Assembly (NCBI GenBank): GCA_963575745.1 | Contig: CAUYUJ010014342.1 | Coordinates: 307,087-371,086, forward strand | Reading direction: 5' to 3' | DNA length: 64,000 nt | Source of the DNA: Prorocentrum cordatum | Lineage: Eukaryota > Sar > Dinophyceae > Prorocentrales > Prorocentraceae | Shown here: piece after piece, positions 20,651 through 31,299 of the stretch | Numbering within the stretch: the first letter of the stretch is position 1 | Layout of the letters: each line of letters begins with the position of its first letter | Made by a program: the position numbers and the translations under genes | The notes under the pieces: generated by a model | What the model was told of the DNA's origin: nothing | Seen by the model: only the letters and a program-made list of their open reading frames with translations | The model's database searches: none

Positions 20651-20901
20651 ATTGTTTTGGGTCCACGCTGGCTAACATTATCATGTGGACGGCTTCCATA
20701 GGCTGACAACAAGGACAAACAGGTCGTCGCGATTTTGTTTGCGCCGCCCGGACTTGAGGGGCTCGTTCTGTACGCCGCAGATCCGCTGGAGGCCCACGGG
20801 AGGCCGGGCCATCCGCAAGGGGGTGCGAAGAAGGCCCCGCCAGCCGCCAGCGTTCGGCCTCGCGAGGCGCGGGCCCTCCTGAGGAGCCTGGGCGGCCGAG
20901 G

Positions 20902-21300
20902 ATGCCGCCAGGTGCCCGGGCGGAGCCCTCGCGGTGCCATTTGGGCTCCTCGGAGGTCCCAGGGAGGACTCCCGGGTGGCCCCAGGTCCAGATGTGGGTG
21001 CCGTTTGTTGCTGTGGAGATTGTTTTTCGGCGTGCCGCCTGTTGCTGGAAGCAGATCGGGAAGTTAGCCCCAAGTCAGGGAACTGTCGGCGTGCGCGTTG
21101 TGCCGTTTCGTATGTTGTTGAGCGCAGCGCCATCGACCCCAGACACGCGCGCACGTCGCAGCCTCCAAGCAAACTCAGAACGACGATTTGACCAACCTGC
21201 AGTACGCGAGCCCGTTCGCAGAGCCGTGGCCAGGAAGAAGAGGGCCCCGCTGTGGCTATATGAGCACGTGCTGGAGGAAGGGGGCGGAGGGGAAGCGGAG
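20902..21300 (+). other. Possible coding exon, unrecognised
   Basis: One plus-strand frame stays open for about 130 codons before the GGA run and reads VQMWVPFVAVEIVFRRAACC and ARKKRAPLWLYEHVLEEG. The composition is protein-like and GC-rich at third positions. No family, start or splice sites are clear. Confidence 0.25.
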
Positions 21301-21304
21301 GAAA

Positions 21305-21385
21305 CAGGAGGAGGCGGAGGCGGAGGCGGAGGAGGAGGAGGAGGAGGAGGAGGAGGAGGAGGAGGAGGAGGAGGAGGAGGAGGAT
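21305..21385 (+). repeat. (GGA)n microsatellite
   Basis: About 25 GGA/GAG triplets. Confidence 0.9.
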
Positions 21386-21589
21386 AGGGGTGGGCGGGGT
21401 GCTTGCCAAAATTCCCAGCCCATTCGTGCAAGCAATGGGAAGCGGATGGGTGTTACGTCTGGTATTGCGTCGGTTAGTTTCCCGGGCTCTCGCGGAGCTC
21501 TGGGCCGCGGAGGGAGGCCGCTGGGTGCCCAGGCGGTATTGGCGCAGTCCCCTCTTCGGGGGCAGCATTTGAGGGGACGCTCAGGGGAG

Positions 21590-21735
21590 ATCGAATCGAC
21601 CCCACGTGGGCCACTGATTGCGGGTAGGGGCCCGATAGGGGCCTGACAGCCCATCCCACCCAGGAGCACGTGGTTTGGCTATCGGGTGGCCGTCGACGAT
21701 CAATGGGCGGTGTATCGTGCATATCGTCAAACATC
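21590..21735 (+). repeat. Dispersed GATCG-rich repeat, copy 1
   Basis: Diverged relative of 40,905-41,045 and 60,108-60,250. Shared landmarks are a CATCGACCC-like start, a GCCCGATAG-like middle and a GGCGGTGTATCG end. Confidence 0.5.
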
Positions 21736-21750
21736 CCACGCACAAGCACG

Positions 21751-21887
21751 TTCGAAGGTCGGTTGCGGATTTCTAGGATCTGCGCTGCACCCCCTGGCGG
21801 CGCATGCGCCGCCGCCCCTTTGGCGCGCGCCGCGCGCCAGGGAACGGGCTCCAGCTCCGATCCAAGAGACCCGCGCGGATCTTCGAC
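21751..21887 (+). mobile_element. MITE-like palindromic element, copy 2
   Basis: Left end TTCGAAGGTCGGTTGCGGAT, right end ATCCAAGAGACCCGCGCGGA followed by TCTTCGA. The ends are inverted repeats of each other. The interior is a string of GGCGGCGC and GCGCGC palindromes. Confidence 0.7.
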
Positions 21888-22059
21888 AGGCTTATGCCGA
21901 TTCAGCTTCTTCCATCGCGGAGCCCCCACCCCTCCAGTGCTTTTTTTCTCCGGGGGAGGGGGGGCAGCCGTTGTATCCCAGTGTTTACTTGTTCAAACAT
22001 CTGAATGGCTTCGCCATCCGCCGCCGGCCCCCCTCAGATGGCTTGCCTGGCCACACTTG

Positions 22060-23860
22060 ATCGGTCCTGAACGTGGGGACCAGTACTTCCAGCAGTGCAA
22101 GCCCCTCAAACAGGCGCCGCCTGGCCAGTGCACTGCCCGCCTCGCCCTCCCTGGCGAGACGCGCGTGTCCCTGGCGGCGCCGCCCTCGTCCCTGGCGCTC
22201 CCTGATGCCTTGGCCCCGCCGCCCTGCCCAGCCCTGGCGAGACGCGCCCTGGCCGCGCTTGCGCCGGCCTCCCCGGTCGACCCGCCCCGCAGGCCCAGTG
22301 GGGGCGACAGGGCGATGGCCCGGATCATGGTCGACTACGCCAGGCGGCTGTTGGCGCGATTCCGTCGACGACCGAACGCTGGGAGGCCCCGGGACGTCGG
22401 CCACGGGGCTTGGCGTTCGGCGCTGGGACCACGGCACATGCGCCAAGTTCCTGGAGCGGGTCTACGGCGGCACGGTGCCGGGGGGTGGATCCCTGTCGCG
22501 CGCCCCTCGCGCGGCAGTCGCGCGGCCCTGGCGCGCGTGGCCGCATGGGTCTTCACCGCCAAGGGTAGGACCAGAGGCAGCCTGGCTACCCAGCCGGACA
22601 ACTGGCCTTGCCCCTGGCAGACCTTCCTACGGTCCAGAGCGGCCCTCCGTGGCACCGACCCGACTGGGTACGACGAGCAGGTCCTGATTCCTTGGCAGCC
22701 AGGCAGCCTTGGGCAGGGCGGCGCTTTTGGCGCAGGCGCCTAGCAGCAAGGGCATCGGTGGCCGTCCTCGGGGGAGCTCGACGGCCCCTGCCGCGGAGCG
22801 GGCTGTCTCAATGATCTTTGCGCACCAGGCCCCCCCCCGCCGGCGAGGCAGCCCAGGGCAGGGCCGTGCGCCTTGCGCAGGCGGCTGGCGGCAGGGGCAC
22901 GGCCCCCGCCCCTGGACGGGATGGCCCCGCACTGGGGAGCCCAAGCGCCCCTGCTACGGAGCAGGCTGTCACTGCGACCGATGGCGGGTCCGAGGAGGTC
23001 GGCGGCCCCCCCGCTCCAGCCAACGAGCCCGGCGACGAGCCCGCCGGTCCTGGCCCGGACTGGGGCTAAGACGACGACCCTGCGCGCCCGCCCGATTCTG
23101 GCGACGACGACGAGGGCGACGGCGCCAGCGCGGGGGGGGCCTTGCAGGCCAGGGCTGCAGACCCGACTGACGAGGCGGACCACCGCCGAGGGTTGGACCA
23201 AGCCGCAGGGCCAGACGTCTCGCACACGGGGCTGGCACCATCTTTGCAGACTGGGGGTTACTTCGTGGCCAGGGACGACGCTGGCGCCCCCGCGAGACGT
23301 GCTGGCGCACGCAGAGAAGGACGAGGGTGGCCGACCGACTCTCGCCCAACGTCTCTCCTGGCGCGGTGGCAGGACCAGTCGACGAGGTCCACGCAGGACG
23401 CTTCCTGTGCGCCAGGTTTGGGTGCACCTGGGTCGCGGCAGGGGGTGGCGCAGACACGATGCGCCTGGCCAGGGTCATCGAGCGGCCGCCCAGCCAACCG
23501 CGCCGCCCACGCAGCCCTGGCCAGGAAGGGCCCAACAATGCCTTCTGGACCAGGGGCAGTGGCTCCGGCCCCCACGCCAGCGCTGGCGCGGCTGGCAGGA
23601 TGCGTGCGATAACTTGTACCGAGGGCCCTCGTGCAATATTGGGCGGGGGCAGTTTCGGGGGCGCAGGGGCCATCGCTTCGAGGCCTGGCCCGAGGGCATC
23701 AACCGGCTCAAGTCATCTGTGGAGCGACGTTCGTGGAGGGCTGCGGGCGCTGCGATGCAGACGGCAACGAGGAGTTCTGCGCGCGGTTTCTATCGGACTT
23801 GGCCGACTGTCAGAGCGACGGGCAGCACTTCTGCCGTCGCCGCAGGATCTGGGTAATTAG
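22060..23860 (+). other. Degraded or multi-exon GC-rich coding region, unrecognised
   Basis: Several plus-strand islands have strong codon bias but lie in different frames. They are GDRAMARIMVDYARRLLARF (about 22,305-22,360), WDHGTCAKFLERVYGGTVPG (22,427-22,486), DNWPCPWQTFLRSRAALRG (about 22,600), PANEPGDEPAGPGPDWG then TAA then DDDPARPPDSGDDDEGDG (about 23,019-23,120), HAGRFLCARFGCTWVAAGGG (about 23,390-23,450), and CGRCDADGNEEFCARFLSDL (about 23,740-23,800). The last ends at a possible GT donor (CTGG before GTAATT, 23,853). Either introns or frameshifts separate them. The Cys/Asp cluster could bind metal. I cannot name the protein. A gene fragment of transposon origin is also possible. Confidence 0.4.
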
Positions 23861-23875
23861 ACTGGGGTGGCGCAG

Positions 23876-23912
23876 CAGCAGGAGCAGCAGCAGCAGCAGC
23901 AGCAGCAGTGGC
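23876..23912 (+). repeat. (GCA)n microsatellite
   Basis: About 12 GCA/CAG triplets. The 23,920-24,590 stretch beyond it is GC-rich with no convincing frame. Confidence 0.85.
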
Positions 23913-24599
23913 GGAGGGGAGCGCAATGGTGACAAACGCTCCCGCGACGCCACCTGGCTCTCGGGGGGCCGCTCCCGCCCGCGTGGGAAATGGCTCACGG
24001 CGGGGCAGGATGCCCGCGCGATGGGCCCCCGTCGCCAGCGCGCTTTGCAGGGCCTGGACGATCGGGGCCCACGCGCGCGGCCCTTTTGGCGCCCAGACAG
24101 ACGCGCGGCCTCTCCCGACCCCGCGCGTCGCTGGCGGCGGCGCCGCCAGGGCGGTGCGGGCCCTCCTGGTGGGCCGCTTCCCTCCTCCAGGCAGGAGCGC
24201 CTACCCTCCGAGGTGGGCGCTCCTTTGCTCAATTCAATGTGTGGTTGCACAAGGCTGGCGCCCTGGCCGGAGTATCTGCTTTCCAAGGTGGACGCTCCCT
24301 GTTCCAATGCTCTTGCGGCAATCAGGTGCGACTGGCTGCGGGCCGCCCCCTGGCGGCCTGGCCTCCCCTCGCGCTCGCGCCCTCCGCGCTGGCGACCTCC
24401 CCTCGGCGGCCTTGCCCTGCGCGCGGTCCCTCCAAGGTCCAAGGGCAGCGTATTGGGTGGGGCCCCACAGGCCCCTCCGGGCCTGCAACGCCCTGCCGCT
24501 CATGCGGCCAGGCCTCCGTCATCGCCCGGCTGTCCATGTGGCCGGGCTGCTGCCCGCCCCGCCCCGCTGTGATGCGCGCGCTGGCTGGGGCGCCTCTTG

Positions 24600-24971
24600 T
24601 CATCCGTTCTTTCCTCCGCCGCCTTCGTGTTCTCCTCCTTCCTGTTCTCCTCCTGGGCCGCGCCGTCCTGGCGCCGTCTGGGCCGCTGCCGCCGCCCGCT
24701 GCCAGCCAGCGCTCCCAGCCTTTGCTACCGCCGCTTCGGCAGTCGCCAGCATCCTGGTGGCCAGTTGCAGAGGGAATTTGTGCTGCAGCCTACGCGCTTC
24801 GGCGCAGCCCCGTGCGAGATTCGTGTTTTCGCCTGGGCCATGCTGGTCGTGCGTCCAGCTGGCGCCGGCCCTTTGCAGCAAAGCCTGACGTTCCCTGGCA
24901 ATCTGACGGGCAACCGGATGCTCCCGATCATGCAGCCTCGTGGGCCCTTCTCCTGGTGCAGTGGTCCACAT
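24600..24971 (-). other. Coding-like minus-strand frame, unrecognised
   Basis: A 123-codon frame includes RQIARERQALLQRAGASW, AEARRLQHKFPLQLATRM and LATAEAAVAKAGSAGWQRAA, with helical, Ala/Gln/Arg-rich composition. It then becomes a Gly/Glu-rich tail. Codon pattern favours this strand over the three frames opposite it. No family was recognised and there is no clear start. Confidence 0.3.
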
Positions 24972-25149
24972 TGCATTTCACAATCCCAGCGCTTGTAGCT
25001 CTGGCTTCGGTCCCTAGGTGTGGCTGTGAGCCGTCCCGCGTCCATTGCCATGGCAGTTCAGCCCTGGCTGGCCGCTCCTGCGCGCCCACCCTGAAACACT
25101 TTCAGCCGTGAGCGCCCTCCTTCTCTCGCCCAGTCGCGCAGCCGAACAC

Positions 25150-26070
25150 TTAGCTTGTCGCGTGTTCCCGACAGAGGCCAGGGATTCTGCTTACAAGCTC
25201 ACCGCAGGCTGCTGATCTTCACGTTGCCAACGCTGATGTCAGGACACCTGTTCCAATCGTACCCATACGCGGGCACCCCACATCGGATGGCCAGCGTCGT
25301 CGGCAGGAAATCATTTCCGAACGTGCCAGCGCGGTTATGGCGCGCATACCTGGACCAACACTTTTGCTAGGTAGCTCATTCCATGAGTGCCCGCTCGCAC
25401 GCGATGGTCGTATCGCTGCCAGCGCTGATACCAGTCAAATCAATCCAAACGCGCCCGTTCGCTTCCAGCACGCTTGCGGTTTTTGCGTAACATATAGTAT
25501 TCGGCCTGTTGGGCCCCAAGGGGGCGGCGGAATTTGTTTGTTTGTTCCCTGGTTCTCTTCTGCAACACAAACAGATAATCACACGTTTCACTTGGACGCG
25601 TTGCGAAAAGGGCGGGTGGAGAAGGGCGTCGTCGGAGCAACACTCCCAAAGGTGGGGCTCGACCCGTACTTTCCACCTCTTCCCTTTCTCTGTTCACCAG
25701 TTCCTTCTCCTTCCCATCATTATCATCATATTTGTCGTCCTGCTTCCCTTGTGTCCTTTTCATCACGCCCCCGTCCTCTCTCGTCCTTCGCCGTTGTCCT
25801 GATGATCCTCTTTTTCCTGGCAGCGGGAATGGGGGAAGGATCGATGGTACGGTAGGTTCGTGTCGTGTCGATGCGGCGGCAGGCTGAGCGAGCCACGCGG
25901 TGTCAAATACCAGCGCCAGTGTCGTCACGACACAAGCTTGCCGCCGTCGTTCGCCGAGTGACCCTCGCGCCGTCAGTGGCCTAGACTCGGCCGATGTCAA
26001 GCGATCCGCGCTATCGCTGAGCACGCAGTGTCAGAACCATCGCCACGGCGAAAACTGGTAGGCATGAACA
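25150..26070. other. Unassigned spacer
   Basis: Unique sequence with a pyrimidine-rich section (25,670-25,800). No frame has convincing coding character. Confidence 0.45.
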
Positions 26071-26180
26071 TTCGGAGGTCCGCGTTCTCGCTTCGGCGCA
26101 GGCCTCCCCTCCCTAGCGCGCGCGGAGCGCGCCAGGGGCGGCGCCAGAGGCGCCGCCAGGAAGTCCAGCGTGGATACGAG
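26071..26180 (+). mobile_element. MITE-like palindromic element, copy 3 (partial)
   Basis: Left end TTCGGAGGTCCGCGTTCTCG, right end AAGTCCAGCGTGGATACGAG, interior AGCGCGCGCGGAGCGCGCCA then a GGCGGCGCC/GGCGCCGCC palindrome. The ends are more diverged than in the other copies. Confidence 0.5.
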
Positions 26181-26341
26181 AAATACGCGCGTACTTCAAC
26201 ATATTATGTTTACGGCGTTGCTTTTCCCACCAGCGATCGAGTGCTGAGAGGGCCCGCGGGGGTAACCGCAGGACGACGACGACGACGACCCGCTGGGCAT
26301 CAAAGCGAAGGAGTAGCTGTTCGACTGCAGGTGCTTTTCGC

Positions 26342-26572
26342 TTGGTTCCGGCGATGGTGAATTCTGTCGCGGATGGGTTTTATAATGGTTCCATTTTACT
26401 TGCTTACTTACTGACTTACCTTCGAGCCTTGCTGTCTCTGCTGCGCACGTTGGTTCCGCAGCAGTCTGTCATTGACTGGCGTTATTTGTTTCACGCGGAG
26501 CATCTACAGTGGCTCCAGCGGCTGATGTATCATCTTGGCGCCTCCGATAAGCTGTCGGGGCTTCGCCCGTAG
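26342..26572 (+). other. Short unrecognised ORF
   Basis: A 76-codon frame, with one hydrophobic segment (SILLAYLLTYLRALLSLLRT) and then SVIDWRYLFHAEHLQWLQRL. Composition is natural and free of repeats. It may be a fragment of a larger gene or element. No family, no regulatory context. Confidence 0.2.
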
Positions 26573-26599
26573 GAAGATCGCAACCCAGTCGTCGCTCTT

Positions 26600-27600
26600 T
26601 GGAATGCAAGCACGCCCATTTTCGCCTGCTCCCTGACAGGGAGCGGCCAGGACGTGGTCGGGGAGAGCTACGCGTTCAGCAAGAGGGCGCGGATTTGTGG
26701 GGACAGAGTGGCAGCCAGAAGGGCATAATCAAAATAGTCTCGTATGATTCGGAGCATCCTGGGAGCTTCGGAATCGAGACCAATTGCAGACGGGATTCAT
26801 GCTCCACCTCCCCGATTTTCCCTCGTTCTCCTCCTCCTCCTTCTCCCTCTCCTCCTCCCTTTCCTCCTTCCATTCCCATCTTCCCCCACGCAAAGCTCCT
26901 TGGAATCCCGCAGACCCCCCACAAGCCTTTCAAAACACTTACCCAGCCCAAGCTGGGGCCGGAGTAGATGGGATCGGAGGATGGCATCGCATCGCCGATG
27001 CATTCGGTACGCTGCGCTGGAGCTCGGTTTTCTGAATCTGGGCGACAGAAGAAGACGGGTCCATCTGCGCCGACCTTCGCGCCTAAGCTTAAGCTTCCCG
27101 TGTAAGGTTGTAAACGCCCTCGTTTCTTCTGTAGCGTGCCGCGCTGGCGGCCTGCGTATGCCACCGCGTAAGGTCGCTATGCATTCTCGCGTGAAGCCCG
27201 TCTTTTCGTCGCTCATTTGGACGTCGCCGATGCATCGCCGATGCATCGCTGACCTCATCCAGGAGACCCCTGCTCACGCTTCCCCCTTCCGCCCCCGCCC
27301 TCCCCCCCACGGCGGGGGGCCCTGCAGCCTTCGCGGCGCATGCCTCCAGCTCCTTTGGGGCTCGAGCTCTCGTCACCGTCTGCGTGGTCGTCGTCATTAT
27401 CGTCGGTTGAGGAGAACGCGACGGATAAGTAGTGTGGGGGGAAGGAGGAGGTACAGGAGGAGGATGAGGACGACGACGGAGGAGGAAGAGGAAGAGGAGG
27501 AGGAGGAGGACAAGGAAGACGAGGAGGACCATTGTAAACCTAGGACGTACTAGCGATGTTACAAGAACCCCTCCCTCCATGCCCCCTCTTCACAGGTCCC
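26600..27600. other. Low-complexity and unassigned
   Basis: A pyrimidine-rich tract at 26,815-26,890, repeats of CGCCGATGCATCG at 27,226-27,248, and a GAG/AGG run at 27,440-27,530. No gene. Confidence 0.5.
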
Positions 27601-27880
27601 CATAACCTCATGCCCGTGAGAATAAACACTAGGGGATAATAAAGTTCGGGGTTCAGGGAGAGATAATAAAAGTAGCCCAGCAGACCTCAGCATAATCTCG
27701 AAGTAAGAGATGATCAAGAGGAGACCAAGCCGAGCACGTTTTGAGACATCCTTGGCGTTTAGTTTTCATAAAATATCCTCAACAATGGCTTATCTCGCTG
27801 GAGACATCCTCGACAAGAAGAAGAGAAGACGAAGAAGCAGGAAGAAGAAGAGAAGAAGAAGAGAAGAAGAGAAAAAAAAC

Positions 27881-28394
27881 AAGTTTCGAATGTATTAGAT
27901 TTTATTTGCAAACGCTTTGTGGACATTGATGTTTTTAAGTGCTCGTGTAGGGTAGCTCATGTGCCTCACTTTCCCTGGATAATCAACCCCAGGGATAATC
28001 AAGTTCAGGCGAGCGTGGGGAGAGATAGAACTATAAAATAAGAACAGGAGAGTAGAATAATAATAAGATGATAAGGAAAGAAGAATAAGAAGGAATAATA
28101 TAATAAGACGAAGAGAAGAAGATAACAAAATAAAAAAAAGTTTCGAATGTATTAGATTTTATTTACAAGCGCTTTGTGGAAATTGATGTTTTTAAGTGCT
28201 CGTGTAGAGTAGCTCATGTGCCTCACTTTCCCTGGATAATCAACCCCAGGGATAATCAAGTTCAGGCGAGCGTGGGGAGATATAGAAATATAAAAGAAGA
28301 AGAGGAGAGTAGAAGAAGAATAGGAGGAGAAGAATGGACAATTATTGGTTTCGCTTGACACATCCTGAAAAAGTGTGATCGCTTCGCTTGATGT
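27881..28394 (+). repeat. 257-bp direct repeat, two copies, AT-rich
   Basis: Copies begin at 27,881 and 28,138 with AAGTTTCGAATGTATTAGAT and share CCCTGGATAATCAACCCCAG, then GATAATCAAGTTCAGGCGAG. A shorter, weaker relative begins near 27,600. The block is markedly AT- and purine-rich compared with its surroundings, which suggests a separate origin. Confidence 0.9.
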
Positions 28395-28440
28395 TGCTAT
28401 ATCAACATCGCTTGATGTTGCTATCTCAACATAGCGTTTC
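28380..28440 (+). repeat. Tandem hairpin unit CGCTTGATGTTGCTAT
   Basis: Two copies of CGCTTGATGTTGCTATATCA or its variant, each with TGTTG and CAACA arms that can pair. Confidence 0.6.
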
Positions 28441-28884
28441 GAGGTGATAATGAAGTTCGGCCTCAGCGCTCGCCGCCCAATTTTGAATTCTGTATAGGGC
28501 GACGATAATCAACTCTAAACACTAGGGGGGGGGGTCCCTTTATTATCATCGGCATGCGGTTACGAGTTTGCTAATTGCTGGAAGGGCCACATGGGAAACA
28601 ACTGCCTGAGAACCCTCAGTCGTGCCACAGCACCGCTTCTGAGACACCAGCGCCGCGAATCCATGTGACTGCTGCGTCCTGGCAACCGTTAATCTCACCG
28701 GACTGTGACGAGTGTGCGCGGCGCTCCGGCGAGGGCTACACTCCGAACACAACCCGCCCTCCAGCCTTGCAGCCGTTGCACGTCAGGCTTCCAGGTCAGA
28801 AGCGGTGAAATCTCGGGCGAAACGCCCGGCTCGCCCGACCGACACGTTTGGGGGTGCGAGAGGGGGGAGTTCGGTATAAGGAAC

Positions 28885-29015
28885 AGGGATTGAGGAGGAG
28901 GCGGAGGCGGAGTACGGGCAGGGAGCGGGACCAGAGAGAGGAGGAGGCGGAGGAGGAGGAGGTGGAGGAGGAGGACAAGGAGGAGGAGGAGGAGGAGGAG
29001 GAGGAGAAGGAGAAC
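28885..29015 (+). repeat. (GGA)n microsatellite
   Basis: Interrupted GGA/GAG triplets, about 130 bp. Confidence 0.9.
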
Positions 29016-29209
29016 GGATCCGGATTCGGAGTGACAGCGCAGCAATATCATTGACTGTGCTGTTCCGGTGCGAGTCGTCGCTCCACCTTGTGAGCCAGAC
29101 CTCTCTCCACACACGCGAAATCGACTCTCGCCATTTCTTAGAAAGATGGGAGGAAGTCACACTCAACGGTGAGGGGCTTCCTCAGTTGAGCCTGCCCGAA
29201 ATTCGCCCT

Positions 29210-29275
29210 AGCAGTGCAAATCCAGATTCTCGAACCCGGGATCTACTTCATGAGCAGCGAGTTGTCAACCCCCCC
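29210..29275 (-). other. tRNA-like relic
   Basis: On the minus strand, GCTGCTCATGAAGTAG resembles an anticodon arm with a CAT loop. It is followed by CCCGGGTTCGAGAATCTGG, which folds as a T-arm with a near-consensus loop (GTTCGAG). No matching D-arm or acceptor stem is evident. This could be a tRNA-derived short retroelement or a chance match. Confidence 0.25.
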
Positions 29276-29939
29276 ACCCCACGCCTCCGCACGGTGCATT
29301 ATCCTACCTGCGGCTGGCTGAAGGAGGTCCCCTGTGGTGGGCACGAGTGCGCAGCACGGAGCACTAAGCCAGGAGCATTGACCCGCCCTTGTGCATGAGT
29401 TGAAGCACCTCGTGCACATCTCGCCATTCTCGGCCACCGCATGCTCGGAGGCGAAGAGAACAACGGCGGCGGGCGCGGGCGGGGGAGGTGGCGGGGAAGT
29501 GGGAGGGGTCTCAGCAGCGGCGCCAGTTTCACCACGGTGCGTTCTCTCGATCTGCCTCTGGACACGCTCGGCTCCGTTGGCTTCGAGGGTTGATCTCATG
29601 AGCTGTTTTTTGAGAATATTGGGCTTCTGTTCAACTAGTGCGATCTGGAATCTATGAACTTCTGAAGCTCGATGAGCCTTACTACACTCACCTTCCAGTT
29701 CGTCCGACGAGGTTAAGCCTAGGACACCGGCAGAACTAAGATCTCGTCAGCACTGTGGCCAGTCATATGTTGAGCAATTGCTTGCCGACGATCTGCCATC
29801 TCCCCGCTGGGTGAAAGCCGTTTGTTTGCCACCAGCCTCCACCGACCTCCCCGTTGCCTAAAACGAAGACGACGACTTCAGCGGTGAAACCTAAAACTTA
29901 AGCATCCTCTCACACAATCATAATCAGCATGCTCACAGT

Positions 29940-30790
29940 ACTAGGTATCATAATGTGATGTTTCGTGCCATGCCCCAGACACCCTGGACTCAACTCGGTC
30001 AACGCCTTGGTCTGCCAATGCTCCTCATTCACGGCCGGGTCGATTCTAGTCTAACTATTTGGGATGTTGCCACGCTGCCAGAAACATATACCCGCCATTC
30101 CCCGCGTGATCGCCTCGGGGATGGTATCGTTCGGCGCAGTGTAAATCTGTTTCTCACAGTTTTTGAACAACGGCAGTGTCTGTGCAAAGGTGTTCCAGGA
30201 TCTCGCTGACATCTAGGATGTAGGTCGTGCTGTGCTAATTTTCCCTTCGCCTTCCTTGGCTGAAGCCGTGGCTCGCCGACTGCTATACCCAGCAACAGCT
30301 CAGCTAAATTCTTACCGTGCGGTGTATCCTCAAACTGATTGAACAACAATCGGAGACTGTAGTTGTCGGCGCCGCCTTCCAGAACTGCACCTTGTAATGC
30401 TCAGCTGCGAGCTTCCACTGGCGTAGAGAACATGCTTCGATCAACTCCGCCATCAAATTTCTAGCATGGTCGACGGCCCGTTGACGGCCACCAGCTGATC
30501 TGTGGCAAATTCCAAACAAGTCTGGCGTGCCATCGCAGGCTGGGCTGTGCCATGCATCAGGCTGGACAGGATCCCAACCAAGAAGAATGAGCTCATGGAT
30601 GATCACAGGCATCGGACTCCGGCTGTGCTCTGTGCGATTTCCAGGGCCGACTTTCTGCATATGTTGACAGACTAATGGCCAAGCGCGACCTACACCTGCT
30701 CTACAGCTAGGAACGCAGATCCATGCATCTTCAGGCATGCAGCCACTGACGCAGGCATTTAGCTGGCAAACTGATCCCTGGATCCTGACG
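29940..30790 (-). mobile_element. Fragment of a second LINE: ORF2 C-terminal region
   Basis: The minus-strand frame 30,738-30,304 reads MPVIIHELILLGWDPVQPDA then AELIEACSLRQWKLAAEHY. It shifts to the next frame (30,349-30,029) with a Cys/His cluster, HPRCQRDPGTPLHRHCRC, and then shifts again to ITRGMAGICFWQRGNIPNS and TRIDPAVNEEHWQTKAL. This order (LGW, AAEHY, a Zn-type cluster, CFW-RG) is typical of the end of dinoflagellate LINE ORF2. It is a different lineage from the 4,222-10,640 element. No RT core is present, consistent with a 5' truncation or decay. Confidence 0.6.
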
Positions 30791-30939
30791 TGGCGTGCTT
30801 AAGTCAAGAAGGGCTGTGGTGCATCGATCGCTCGTATCCGTAAGGGCTTCGCCCTCTGCCGTGAACCCCCTCCCTATGATAATTGGACGTGCTTCCGCTT
30901 CGTTAGGATGCCTGGATGTCGACTTGAAGCAATATCAGA

Positions 30940-31290
30940 ACCTCATGCGCGTAAGATCGGTAATCGTAAAGTCATTTGCGAGGGATGTGGCCTCAGGCAC
31001 GCGAACCTGGCTGAACTTACAAGGGATCGTGGCGTCGGGGGCGGGCATCTGGTGTGATTTACAAGGGATCGTCGCCTCGGGGGCGCGAATCTGAAGTAAT
31101 GAACGGGGGATTGTGGCCTCTGGGGCGCGAATCTTGCGTAATTCACTCGGGATACGGCCTCGGGGGCGCGAATCTGGCGTTTACGAGAGGTCATAGCGTC
31201 GCCGGGGCGAATCTTGCGTCTTTTGCGAAATGCGAATCATGATCAAACTGCGAGGGATTATTGCTTCGGGGGCGCGACTATCAAGTATGT
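30940..31290 (+). repeat. ~50-bp minisatellite with GGGGGCGCGAATCTGG core
   Basis: Seven units, each reading roughly AAGGGATCGTGGCCTCGGGG then GCGCGAATCTGG. Spacing varies between 40 and 52 bp. Confidence 0.8.
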
Positions 31291-31299
31291 TAACGTATC

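Larger units (their letters stand above)
17420..20690 (+). repeat. Higher-order repeat, two units
   Basis: Unit A (17,420-18,830) and unit B (18,831-20,690) share the same internal order. First comes a leader with ATGTCCATCCTA (17,461 and 18,860). Next come CG-palindrome satellite copies, a GTC microsatellite, a segment reading GGTGGGATGTTTGCA (about 18,647 and 20,417), and a 14-bp TTGCACCGCGTAGA minisatellite. Unit A has two satellite copies and unit B three. The whole 3.3 kb has no credible gene. Confidence 0.8.
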
